NCBI RefSeq assembly: GCF_009674885.1
Contig: NZ_WKKA01000004.1
Span: forward strand, 124,001 to 188,000
DNA length: 64,000 nt
Origin: Paracoccus sp. S-4012
GTDB taxonomy: Bacteria > Pseudomonadota > Alphaproteobacteria > Rhodobacterales > Rhodobacteraceae
Direction of reading: 5' to 3'
Part shown: positions 56,722-64,000 of the stretch, one piece after another
Layout: every line of letters begins with the position of its first letter
Position numbering within the stretch: position 1 is the first letter of the stretch
The notes under the pieces: model-generated
Told to the model about the DNA's origin: nothing
The model's database searches: none
Seen by the model: only the letters and a program-made list of their open reading frames with translations
Position numbers and translations under genes: made by a program

Positions 56722-57932
56722 CGACCGCGCCGCTCAACCCCGCCCTCGCCGCGACCTTCCGCCCGCCGGTGATGGAGGCCCGCCGCTGGCTCGCGGCCAC
56801 GCCGCCGGACCTGACGCGCCCCCTGCTCAACGTCAGCCAGGCCGCCCCGGTCGAGCCCCCGCCCGAGCCGCTGCGGCAGGCCATCGCCGAGGCCGCCCTC
56901 ACCCGCCCCGAGGCGCATCTCTACGGCCCGGTCCTCGGCAACCCCGACCTGCGCGAGACCGTCGCCGCCGAGTGGTCGCGCGCCTATGCCGCCGACATCC
57001 GCCCCGCCAACGTCGCCATCTCGCAGGGCTGCAACCAGGCCTTCTGCGCCGCCATCGCCACGCTCGCCGGGCCGGGCGACGAGGTGATCCTGCCGGTGCC
57101 GTGGTATTTCAACCACAAGATGTGGCTCGACATGCAGGGGATCCGGGCGGTGCCGCTCGCCTGCGGGCCGGGCATGGTGCCCGAGGCCGAGGCAGCCGCG
57201 CGGCTCGTGACCGGCCGCACCCGCGCCATCGTGCTGGTGACGCCCAACAACCCCGCCGGGGCCGAATACCCGGCCGCGACGCTGTCCGCCTTCCACCGCC
57301 TCGCCCGCGCCCGCGGGCTGGCGCTGGTCCTCGACGAGACCTATCGCGACTTCGACAGCCGCAGCGGCGGCCCCGTCCACGACCTGCTCCGCGATCCCGA
57401 CTGGGGCCGGGATGTGATCCAGCTCTACAGCTTCTCCAAGGCTTACCGCCTCACCGGCCACCGCGTCGGCGCGCTCGTCGCCTCCGAGGCGCGGCTGGTC
57501 GAGGTAGAGAAGTTCCTCGACACCGTCGCCATCTCGACCTCGCAACTGGGCCAGATCGGCGCCCTCTGGGGAATGCGGAACCTCGGCGACTGGCTCGCGG
57601 GCGAGCGGCGCGAGATTCTAGCGCGGGCGGAGGCCACGCGGCGGGTCATGGCGGCGCTGTCCGGCTGGCGCGTCAAGGGCTGCGGCGCCTATTTCGCCTG
57701 GGTGGAACACCCCTTCGCCGAGAGCGCGGCCGACCTCGCGCCCCGTCTCGTGCGCGATGCGGGCGTGTTGCTGCTGCCGGGCACGATGTTCATGCCCGTG
57801 GACGACCCCGCCGCCGCGCGCCATCTGCGCATCGCCTTCGCCAATATCGACGCGCAAGGCATCGAGGAACTCGGCCGCCGCCTCGCAACGGTGCCGGGCG
57901 CGAGGGTTGCCGCGGCGGGGGCCGCTGGCTAG
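56718..57932 (+). CDS. PLP-dependent class I/II aminotransferase
   Basis: 404 residues. Fold-type I aminotransferase: LYGPVLGNPDLRE, TPNNPAGAEY, LDETYRDFD, and PLP Lys in YSFSKAYRLTGHRVG. Substrate not determined; probably an amino acid. ATG 56718 overlaps the preceding stop. Confidence 0.88.
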   Translation: MTTAPLNPALAATFRPPVMEARRWLAATPPDLTRPLLNVSQAAPVEPPPEPLRQAIAEAALTRPEAHLYGPVLGNPDLRETVAAEWSRAYAADIRPANVAISQGCNQAFCAAIATLAGPGDEVILPVPWYFNHKMWLDMQGIRAVPLACGPGMVPEAEAAARLVTGRTRAIVLVTPNNPAGAEYPAATLSAFHRLARARGLALVLDETYRDFDSRSGGPVHDLLRDPDWGRDVIQLYSFSKAYRLTGHRVGALVASEARLVEVEKFLDTVAISTSQLGQIGALWGMRNLGDWLAGERREILARAEATRRVMAALSGWRVKGCGAYFAWVEHPFAESAADLAPRLVRDAGVLLLPGTMFMPVDDPAAARHLRIAFANIDAQGIEELGRRLATVPGARVAAAGAAG

Positions 57933-57965
57933 GACGGCGGCGGAAACGAGGAAGGAACGGCAGGC

Positions 57966-59804
57966 ATGGTCAGGCGCCGCGGAAAGTCGCTCATCAACTG
58001 GATCCTCGTGGGCCTGCTGCTGCTCGGCCTCGGCGGCTGGGGCGTCACCAGCTTCACCGGCGGCTCGCGCCAGGCGATCGGCAGCGTCGGCAGCGTGGAC
58101 ATCACCGCGGGCGAATACGCCCGCGCGCTCGGGGCCGAGATCGACGCCATCACCGCGCAGACCGGGGAGCGCCTGACGGGCGAGGAGGCGCGCGGCTTCG
58201 GGCTGCCGCAGGCCGTGCAGTCGCGGCTGATCGCCTCGGCCGCGCTCGAGGCGGAGGCGCGCGAGATCGGCCTCTCGGTCGGCGATGCGCGCGTGGCCGC
58301 GCAGATCATGCAGGCCCCGGCCTTCAGCGGCTTCGGCAGCTTCGACCCGGCGGTCTATGCCGACGTGCTGCGCCGCCAGGGAATGACCGTGGCGGATTTC
58401 GAGCAGAACCTGCGGATGGACGAGGCCGGGCAGTTGCTCCAGCAGGCCATCGCGGGCGGCGTCGCGGCCCCCACGGGCGCGGTCGAGGCAGCGACGGGCT
58501 GGCTGACCGAGACCCGCGACCTGTCCTGGATGGAGATCACCCCCGCGCTGCTGACCGAGGCCGTGGCGCCCCCCGACGAGGCCGCGCTGCAAGCCTGGTG
58601 GCAGGCCAACCCCGAGCGCTTCACCGCATCCGAGACCCGGACCATCACCTATGCCTGGGTGACCCCCGAGATGCTGGAGCCGACGGTGCAGCTGGACGAG
58701 GAGGCGCTGCGGCAGGTCTATGAGACCAACCGGGCCGAGTTCCAGCAGCCCGCGCGGCGCATGGTGGACCGGCTGGTCTATCCCTCCGCCGAGGCCGCGG
58801 CCGAGGCGAAGGCGCGGCTCGACGCGGGCGAGGTCGATTTCGACGGTCTCGTGGCCGAGCGCGGCCTCACCCGCGCCGACATCGACCTTGGCGAAGTCAC
58901 CGAAGCCCAGCTTGGCGCGGCCGGTCCGGCGGTCTTCGCCGCGCCCGACAACGGCGTCATCGGACCGGTCGAGACCCCGCTCGGGCCGGCGCTGATCTCG
59001 ATCAACGCGATTCTTGACCCGATCGACATCCCCTTCGAGGCCGCTCGCGACGACCTGCGCACCGAGGCCGCCGCCGACCGCGCGCGCCGCGACATCGTGG
59101 CCCTCGCCTCCGAGGTGAGCGACCATCTGGCCGGCGGCGCGACCCTCGAGCAGCTGGCCGAGGAGACGCCGATGGAACTCGGCACCATCGAATGGCAGGC
59201 CGATGCGGCGCCGGAGGCCGGCAGCATCGCGGCCTATCCCTCGTTCCGCACCGCCGCGGCGGCGGTGACCGAGGGGGACTATGCCGAGGCGATGGAGCTC
59301 GAGGACGGCGGCATCTTCGCCCTGCGCCTGGACGCGCTGACGCCGCCCGCGGTGATCCCCTTCGAGGAGGCTCGCGAGCAGGTGCTGGCCGACTGGACCG
59401 CCGCCGAGACGAAGAAGCGGCTGCTGGCCATCGGCGACGAGCTGCGCCTTGAGGCGATCAGCGCCCATGCTTTGCCCCAGGCGCAGCAGGCGACCGGCCT
59501 CGGCCGTGACGGGGTGATCGAGGGCCTGCCCGGCGCGGTCGTGACCCGCGCCTTCGCGCTCGACGAGCCTGGCGAGATCGCGCTCGTGGACGAGGGCGAG
59601 CGGGTGTTCCTCGTCATGCTCGACGCCATCCACGGCGCCGACGAGACCGCGCCCGAGACCGGCATGGTCCGCGCCGCGGTCGAGCGGACGCTCTCGCGCT
59701 CGATCGCCGAGGACGTGTTCACCTATCACACGCAGGCGCTGACGCAGGCGCACGGCCTGCGGCTGAACCCGCAGGTCGCGGCGGCGGTGGACGCGCAGCT
59801 CTGA
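57966..59804 (+). CDS. PpiD-type periplasmic peptidylprolyl isomerase
   Basis: 612 residues with an N-terminal signal anchor (LINWILVGLLLLGLGGWGV), SurA/PpiD-type N-terminal chaperone helices and a parvulin-like region (about 260-360). Helps outer membrane and periplasmic proteins fold. The stop overlaps the trpE ATG by 1 base (TGATG). Confidence 0.88.
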   Translation: MVRRRGKSLINWILVGLLLLGLGGWGVTSFTGGSRQAIGSVGSVDITAGEYARALGAEIDAITAQTGERLTGEEARGFGLPQAVQSRLIASAALEAEAREIGLSVGDARVAAQIMQAPAFSGFGSFDPAVYADVLRRQGMTVADFEQNLRMDEAGQLLQQAIAGGVAAPTGAVEAATGWLTETRDLSWMEITPALLTEAVAPPDEAALQAWWQANPERFTASETRTITYAWVTPEMLEPTVQLDEEALRQVYETNRAEFQQPARRMVDRLVYPSAEAAAEAKARLDAGEVDFDGLVAERGLTRADIDLGEVTEAQLGAAGPAVFAAPDNGVIGPVETPLGPALISINAILDPIDIPFEAARDDLRTEAAADRARRDIVALASEVSDHLAGGATLEQLAEETPMELGTIEWQADAAPEAGSIAAYPSFRTAAAAVTEGDYAEAMELEDGGIFALRLDALTPPAVIPFEEAREQVLADWTAAETKKRLLAIGDELRLEAISAHALPQAQQATGLGRDGVIEGLPGAVVTRAFALDEPGEIALVDEGERVFLVMLDAIHGADETAPETGMVRAAVERTLSRSIAEDVFTYHTQALTQAHGLRLNPQVAAAVDAQL

Positions 59805-61306
59805 TGGAACTCGCGCCCGCCTTCGAGGCCTTCGAGGCGGCCTGGGCGCGGGGCCAGAACCAGCTCGTCACCGCGCGGCTCGCCGCCGACCTCGACACGC
59901 CGGTCAGCCTGATGCTGAAGCTGGCCGACGCCGGGCCGATGAGCGTGATGCTGGAGAGCGTGACCGGCGGCGAGGTCCGCGGCCGCTATTCCATCGTGGC
60001 GATGAAGCCCGATCTGGTCTGGCACTGCCGGGGCGAGACGGCCGAGATCAACCGCAACGCCCGCTGGGAGGACCGCTTCGAGGCGGACAGCCGGGCGCCG
60101 CTCGACAGCCTCCGCGCGCTGCTGGCCGAGAGCCGGATCGAGATGCCCGAGGGCATCCCGCCGGTCGCGGCGGGCCTCTTCGGCTATCTCGGCTACGACA
60201 TGATCCGGCAGGTCGAGCACCTGCCCGACTGCCCGCCCGACACGCTGGGCGTGCCCGACGCAATGCTGATGCGGCCCTCGGTCGTGGCGGTGCTGGACGG
60301 GGTGAAAGGCGAGGTGACGCTCTGTGCGCCTGCATGGCACGATCCGGGCGTGCCCGCCCGGGCGGCCTACGCGCAGGCGGCCGAGCGGGTGATGGAGGCG
60401 CTCCGGTCGCTCGACCGGCTCCCGACCGAGCCGCGGATGCTGGGGGATCGCGCGGAACTCGGCGCGCCGCGGTCTAACTTCGCACGGGCGGATTATCTCG
60501 CGGCGGTGGAGACGGCCAAGGCCTACATCCGCGCCGGCGACATCTTCCAGGTCGTGCCCTCGCAACGCTGGGCGATGGATTTCCCGCTGCCGCCCTTCGC
60601 GCTCTACCGCAGCCTGCGCCGCACCAACCCCTCGCCCTTCATGTTCTACCTCAACCTCGGCGGCTTCCACATCGTCGGCGCCTCGCCCGAGATCCTCGTG
60701 CGGCTGCGCGACGGCGAGGTGACGATCCGCCCCATCGCCGGCACCCGCCCGCGCGGCGCGACCCCGGAGGAGGACCGCGCCCTTGAGGCGGAGCTTCTGG
60801 CCGACGAGAAGGAGCGGGCCGAGCACCTCATGCTGCTCGACCTCGGCCGCAACGACGTCGGCCGGGTGGCGAAGATCGGCACGGTGCGGCCGACCGAGAG
60901 CTTCGTGATCGAGCGCTACAGCCACGTCATGCATATCGTGTCGAACGTGGTGGGCGAGCTTCGCGGGGGCGAGGACGCGCTCTCGGCGCTACTGGCGGGG
61001 CTGCCGGCGGGGACCGTCTCGGGCGCGCCGAAGGTCCGGGCGATGGAGATCATCGACGAGCTGGAGCCGGAAAAGCGCGGCGTCTATGGCGGCGCGGTCG
61101 GCTATTTCGCGGCGAATGGCGAGATGGACATGTGCATCGCGCTCAGGACCGGGGTGGTGAAGCACGGCGTGCTGTATGTCCAGGCCGGCGGCGGCGTGGT
61201 GCTGGACAGCGACCCCGAGGCCGAGTTCGCCGAGACCGAGAACAAGGCGCGGGCGTTGATGCGCGCGGCCGAGGGCGCGGCGCGGTTCGTGCGGGGGAAC
61301 GGGTAG
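59804..61306 (+). CDS. trpE: Anthranilate synthase component I
   Basis: 500 residues. Chorismate-using enzyme: FQVVPSQRWAMDF, RPIAGTRPRGATPEEDRALE, LLDLGRNDVGRV and PAGTVSGAPKVRAMEIIDEL. First step of tryptophan synthesis with TrpG. Start ATG 59804 overlaps the PpiD stop, so no trp leader peptide or attenuator can precede it directly. Confidence 0.96.
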   Translation: MELAPAFEAFEAAWARGQNQLVTARLAADLDTPVSLMLKLADAGPMSVMLESVTGGEVRGRYSIVAMKPDLVWHCRGETAEINRNARWEDRFEADSRAPLDSLRALLAESRIEMPEGIPPVAAGLFGYLGYDMIRQVEHLPDCPPDTLGVPDAMLMRPSVVAVLDGVKGEVTLCAPAWHDPGVPARAAYAQAAERVMEALRSLDRLPTEPRMLGDRAELGAPRSNFARADYLAAVETAKAYIRAGDIFQVVPSQRWAMDFPLPPFALYRSLRRTNPSPFMFYLNLGGFHIVGASPEILVRLRDGEVTIRPIAGTRPRGATPEEDRALEAELLADEKERAEHLMLLDLGRNDVGRVAKIGTVRPTESFVIERYSHVMHIVSNVVGELRGGEDALSALLAGLPAGTVSGAPKVRAMEIIDELEPEKRGVYGGAVGYFAANGEMDMCIALRTGVVKHGVLYVQAGGGVVLDSDPEAEFAETENKARALMRAAEGAARFVRGNG

Positions 61307-61359
61307 CGCCGGAACCCCCACCGCACCCTGTCCGTTGATCCACGACAGGAGGACATCCC

Positions 61360-61539
61360 ATGACCCGCATCAACCCCGCCCATGTGAACCCGCCGGAGGA
61401 GACCACCCCGGAGGAGGCCGAGCGCAACAAGCGCATCGAGGGCAAGAACCGCGCCGCGCGGGAGCGCAAGCAGCCCGATGACGTGCCGGGGACCGACAAG
61501 TCGGTCAATACGCCAGATCCCGGCAAGACCACCGCCTGA
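61360..61539 (+). CDS. 59-residue charged small protein
   Basis: 59 residues beginning MTRINPAHVNPPEETTPEEA, very rich in Glu/Lys/Arg/Pro and probably disordered. AGGAGG Shine-Dalgarno precedes the ATG. Too short for an ORF-length filter; a strong ribosome site and neighbouring small genes support it. Function unknown. Confidence 0.65.
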   Translation: MTRINPAHVNPPEETTPEEAERNKRIEGKNRAARERKQPDDVPGTDKSVNTPDPGKTTA

Positions 61540-61553
61540 GCCCGGAGGACAGG

Positions 61554-61691
61554 ATGGCCCGCAACCCGGTCCAGCCCGAGCGCGACCCGCGGGAACGCCG
61601 CCCGGAGGAGCCACGCGACGACCGCATTCCCGGCACCGAGGATGACGGTCCCAATCCATTGGACACGCCGCCGCGGATGCCGCCAGACTGA
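61554..61691 (+). CDS. 45-residue charged small protein
   Basis: 45 residues (MARNPVQPERDPRERRPEE...), Arg/Pro/Asp-rich and likely disordered. CGGAGGAC before the ATG. Follows the 59-residue gene by 14 bases in the same direction. Function unknown. Confidence 0.55.
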   Translation: MARNPVQPERDPRERRPEEPRDDRIPGTEDDGPNPLDTPPRMPPD

Positions 61692-61736
61692 GGGGGCCAG
61701 AGGACGCGAGTCGCCCGCGCGAAGGAAGGGAGAGCC

Positions 61737-61913
61737 ATGCACCAGAACCTGCGCGCCTACGAGATGGTCGAGACCAGTTCGCCTGACGAGATTTCCGCGA
61801 TGAAGCAGCGGGCGCGCGTCGAGCACGCGCAGCGCCTGCGCCGCGAGAAGAAGGCGGCCGAGGCCTTGCGCGCAATGGCGGCGGCGAAGGAGCCTGCAGC
61901 CCCTCGCCGGTGA
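61737..61913 (+). CDS. 58-residue helical small protein
   Basis: 58 residues (MHQNLRAYEMVETSSPDEIS...), with a basic, amphipathic helix KQRARVEHAQRLRREKKAAE. GGAAGGGAG Shine-Dalgarno before the ATG. Its stop overlaps the GTG start of the next gene. Function unknown. Confidence 0.6.
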   Translation: MHQNLRAYEMVETSSPDEISAMKQRARVEHAQRLRREKKAAEALRAMAAAKEPAAPRR

Positions 61914-62200
61914 ACCGATCCGCTCCGCCCGAGGGAACCGGCATGACGGTACCCGGCCGCGTGGCCGTCTGGTCCGTCCCCGCGCTGCTGGTCCTGCTCC
62001 CCGCCCTCCTGTCGGGCGTGGTTCCCGGCATGGACTGGGGCGCCGAGGACTACCTCGCCGCCCTCGCGCTCGGCGTCGCCTTTGTGCTTGCGGCGGAGGC
62101 GGTGCTACGACGCGCGCGGCGCACCATCAGGCGTGTTGCAGGTGTCGCCGCCTGCGTCCTCGTCCTGGCGGTCGTCTGGGGTGTCCTCGCGACCGCCTGA
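61910..62200 (+). CDS. Small membrane protein
   Basis: 96 residues with three hydrophobic segments (VWSVPALLVLLPALLSGVV, DYLAALALGVAFVLAAEAV, VAGVAACVLVLAVVWGVLA). GTG start at 61910 overlaps the previous stop; the alternative ATG is at 61943. Function unknown. Ends 8 bases before the convergent aldehyde dehydrogenase pseudogene. Confidence 0.65.
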   Translation: MNRSAPPEGTGMTVPGRVAVWSVPALLVLLPALLSGVVPGMDWGAEDYLAALALGVAFVLAAEAVLRRARRTIRRVAGVAACVLVLAVVWGVLATA

Positions 62201-62207
62201 GCCGGGC

Positions 62208-62798
62208 TCAGAACGGGTAGTGCTGCGCCGGGTCCTCGATCGTGACCCAGCGGAGACTGGTGAACTCGGCGATCCCGGCCCCCCCGCCGAAGCGCCCGAA
62301 GCCTGAGCCTTTCACCCCGCCGAACGGCATCTGCGGCTCGTCATTCACGGTCGGGCCGTTGATATGGACGATGCCGCTCTCGATGCGCTCGGCCACCCTC
62401 ATGGCGCGGCGCACATCCTGGCTGAAGACGGCGGCGGAGAGGCCGTATTCGGTGTCGTTGGCCACACGGACCGCCTCGTCCTCGTCGCGCACCCGGATGA
62501 TCGGCTTGACCGGCCCGAAGGATTCCTCGGCATAGCCGGACTTCGCATCCATGATGTCGGCGGTGCGGTTGAGCAGCCTGCGCCGCTCGGTCGGGGGCGT
62601 CGCGGCCCAGGCGGGAAAGGCGGCCTCGGCCGCGGCCACCGCGGCGAGCGCATCGGCCACGCTCGCAGCGGCGGCCTTGCCGGCCGGCTGGCCGTTGGCG
62701 GGGTTCTCGCGCGCGGTAATGTGCCCACTGCTGGCCGGGCGGGCCTCGCCCTCGATGAGCAGTTCGGTCAGCCTTCCGTTCTCCGTCCTTGCAGTCAA
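62208..62798 (-). pseudogene. Aldehyde dehydrogenase with large in-frame internal deletion
   Basis: The first ~85 residues (LTELLIEGEARPA..., WAATPPTERRRLLNRTAD) match the N-terminus of salicylaldehyde/vanillin-type aldehyde dehydrogenases, and the rest (EESFGPVKPIIRV..., DEPQMPFGGVKGSGFGRFGG, ending HYPF) matches the C-terminus. Roughly 260-280 residues between them, including the catalytic Cys and Glu, are missing; the junction is near 62547. The frame is still open. The likely start is TTG at 62798, overlapping the gpt stop. It cannot act as a dehydrogenase. Confidence 0.82.
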
Positions 62799-63313
62799 TC
62801 GCTGCCCCGGTAGGGCTCGACATATTGCAGCGCCATGTCCCAGGGGAAGAATATCCAAGTGTCCTGGCTCACCTCGGTCACATAGGTCTGGACCATCGGC
62901 TTGCCCTTGGGCTTGGCGTAGACGGTCGCGAAATGCGCCTTGGGATAGAGGCTGCGGACCAGCTCCAGCGTGCGGCCGCTGTCCACGAGGTCATCCACCA
63001 CGAGAATCCCCTCGCCGTCGCCCATCAGCCCGGCGTCCGGGGCCTTCAGCACGCGAAGCTCGCCCTGCTCGCCCTTGAGGTAAGACTTCACGCTGATCGT
63101 GTCGATCGTGCGGATGTCGATCTCGCGCGCCACGATCATCGCCGGGACCATGCCGCCACGCGTGATCGCCACCACCGCGCGCCAGCTGCCGCCCTCGCCC
63201 GGCCCCTCGCCGTCGAGCCGCCAGGCGAGCGCGCGGGCGTCGCGGTGGAGCTGGTCCCAGCTGACATGAAAGCCCTTCTCATGCGGCAGGCGGTCGGGGC
63301 GGGGTCGGGCCAT
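62795..63313 (-). CDS. gpt: Xanthine-guanine phosphoribosyltransferase
   Basis: 172 residues. PRPP-binding motif [14 protein letters not shown] and a hydrophobic base-binding region near [11 protein letters not shown]. Salvages xanthine and guanine. ATG 63313. Confidence 0.93.
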   Translation of the reverse strand: MARPRPDRLPHEKGFHVSWDQLHRDARALAWRLDGEGPGEGGSWRAVVAITRGGMVPAMIVAREIDIRTIDTISVKSYLKGEQGELRVLKAPDAGLMGDGEGILVVDDLVDSGRTLELVRSLYPKAHFATVYAKPKGKPMVQTYVTEVSQDTWIFFPWDMALQYVEPYRGSD

Positions 63314-63328
63314 CGGGTGCTCCTTGTG

Positions 63329-63943
63329 TCAGTGGCGGAGGATCAGCGTCACGCCGAGGGCGCCGATCAGCCCCGCGGCGATGCGGTCGATCCAGGTCTT
63401 GGCGCCGAAATAGCGCCGCCGCATCGGGCCGGTGGACATCAGCAGCGTGACGAGAACGTAGAACACAAGCTCGCAGGTCAGCGACACGAGGTAGATCAGC
63501 GCCGGCCCGGCAAAGCCGTGAAGGCCGGGGAAGATCGACAGCAGCACCGCCCCGTAGAAGAGCGCGGGCTTGGGGTTCGACAGGTTCAGCGCCATGCCCG
63601 AGAGGAAACCCGGACCGCCCTGCACCGCCGCCAGGTCGGGCAGCGGATCGGCCGCGTGGCGCCACATCTTCCAGGCGACCCAGAGCAGGTAGACCCCGCC
63701 CGCGATCTTCATCAGAACGAGAAGCTGCGGCACCAGCCGGAACAGCACCGACAGCCCAAACAGCGCCAACAGTCCCCAGAGCGACGCGCCGAAGGCGAGG
63801 CCGAGGGCGAAGGGCATCGCCCGCTCGCGACCCCGTGACATGGCGGCCTGCGCGCAGGCGATGATGCCCGGCCCCGGCGACAGGATCGCAAGCGCGAGGG
63901 TGCCCGCAAACAGCGTCAGTTGCGCGAGGCTGATCGCGTCCAT
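63329..63943 (-). CDS. LysE family translocator (amino acid exporter type)
   Basis: 204 residues with about six membrane spans; N-terminal LALAILSPGPGIIACAQAAMSRGRERA is the LysE/RhtB signature. Substrate unknown. 15 bases upstream of gpt on the same strand, so probably co-transcribed. Confidence 0.9.
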   Translation of the reverse strand: MDAISLAQLTLFAGTLALAILSPGPGIIACAQAAMSRGRERAMPFALGLAFGASLWGLLALFGLSVLFRLVPQLLVLMKIAGGVYLLWVAWKMWRHAADPLPDLAAVQGGPGFLSGMALNLSNPKPALFYGAVLLSIFPGLHGFAGPALIYLVSLTCELVFYVLVTLLMSTGPMRRRYFGAKTWIDRIAAGLIGALGVTLILRH

Positions 63944-63958
63944 GTCAGTCGGGCCGCG

Positions 63959-64000
63959 TCACTCGTCCTTGCCGCCAGGCGCGGCGATGTCGGGCGCGTC
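63959..64000 (-). CDS. 3' end of a gene entering from beyond the right edge
   Basis: The last 13 codons of an open frame end DAPDIAAPGGKDE followed by TGA at 63959-63961, 15 bases before the LysE start on the same strand. Too short to identify; the position fits a gene in the same operon. Confidence 0.35.
   Translation of the reverse strand, partial: DAPDIAAPGGKDE

Overview
The window is a high-GC stretch of an alphaproteobacterial chromosome, most likely a Rhodobacteraceae/Paracoccaceae member. Lineage clues are a GlpSTPQUV-type glycerol ABC transporter, a fused ATP sulfurylase/APS kinase, DUF1150, DUF465 and DUF5928 proteins, a palindromic intergenic repeat of the Rhodobacterales kind, and a trp locus that still carries a yibQ-like piece beside trpG. 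No tRNA, rRNA or CRISPR array was seen.

Bases 1-19000 are accessory DNA with visibly lower GC and looser gene packing. Leftmost is a tightly overlapping minus-strand operon: C5-cytosine methyltransferase, GHKL (MutL/MORC-like) ATPase, Z1 superfamily-II ATPase, DUF4420 PD-(D/E)XK protein and AIPR protein, the last cut by the window edge. This order matches the Mza (MutL-Z1-DUF-AIPR) antiviral system as I remember it. A divergent vsr mismatch endonuclease follows. Next is a two-gene minus-strand unit: a GIY-YIG/DEDDh-exonuclease fusion with its own C-terminal domain, and an uncharacterised helix-turn-helix partner. This pair is the best candidate for something undescribed. From 12130 to 18784 lies a Tn7-like module (two unknown genes, tnsA, tnsB, tnsC, tniQ). 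It is decayed: tnsB has a frameshift and a deletion removing its first catalytic aspartate, tniQ is frameshifted and TnsA seems to have Lys changed to Arg in its active site. Only tnsC is clearly intact.

From 19200 the core chromosome begins. 19235-25206 is a six-gene glycerol transport operon. 25618-28734 holds bamE, yceD, a YitT protein and a small membrane-peptide/membrane-protein pair. 28856-33519 holds oligoendopeptidase F, purEK, a DUF465 gene and an hsp20 gene with a sigma-32-type promoter. 33686-39802 holds sat-cysC, trxB, an Lrp regulator, pgeF, a midA-like methyltransferase and lgt.

39869-47968 is a leucine/isovalerate catabolic operon (isovaleryl-CoA dehydrogenase, methylcrotonyl-CoA carboxylase, methylglutaconyl-CoA hydratase, HMG-CoA lyase). 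A GST gene, a DUF1622 gene and an LprI-like gene are embedded in it, and a palindromic operator candidate lies just upstream.

48082-64000 contains a HIT protein, a branching-type glycosyltransferase, Fe-S assembly genes (DUF59 and SufA-like), tpiA, and a trpG-trpD-ung-unknown operon. Facing it is a yibQ-like remnant-aminotransferase-ppiD-trpE series. The right end has a cluster of small proteins, an aldehyde dehydrogenase with a large internal deletion, xanthine phosphoribosyltransferase and a LysE-type exporter.
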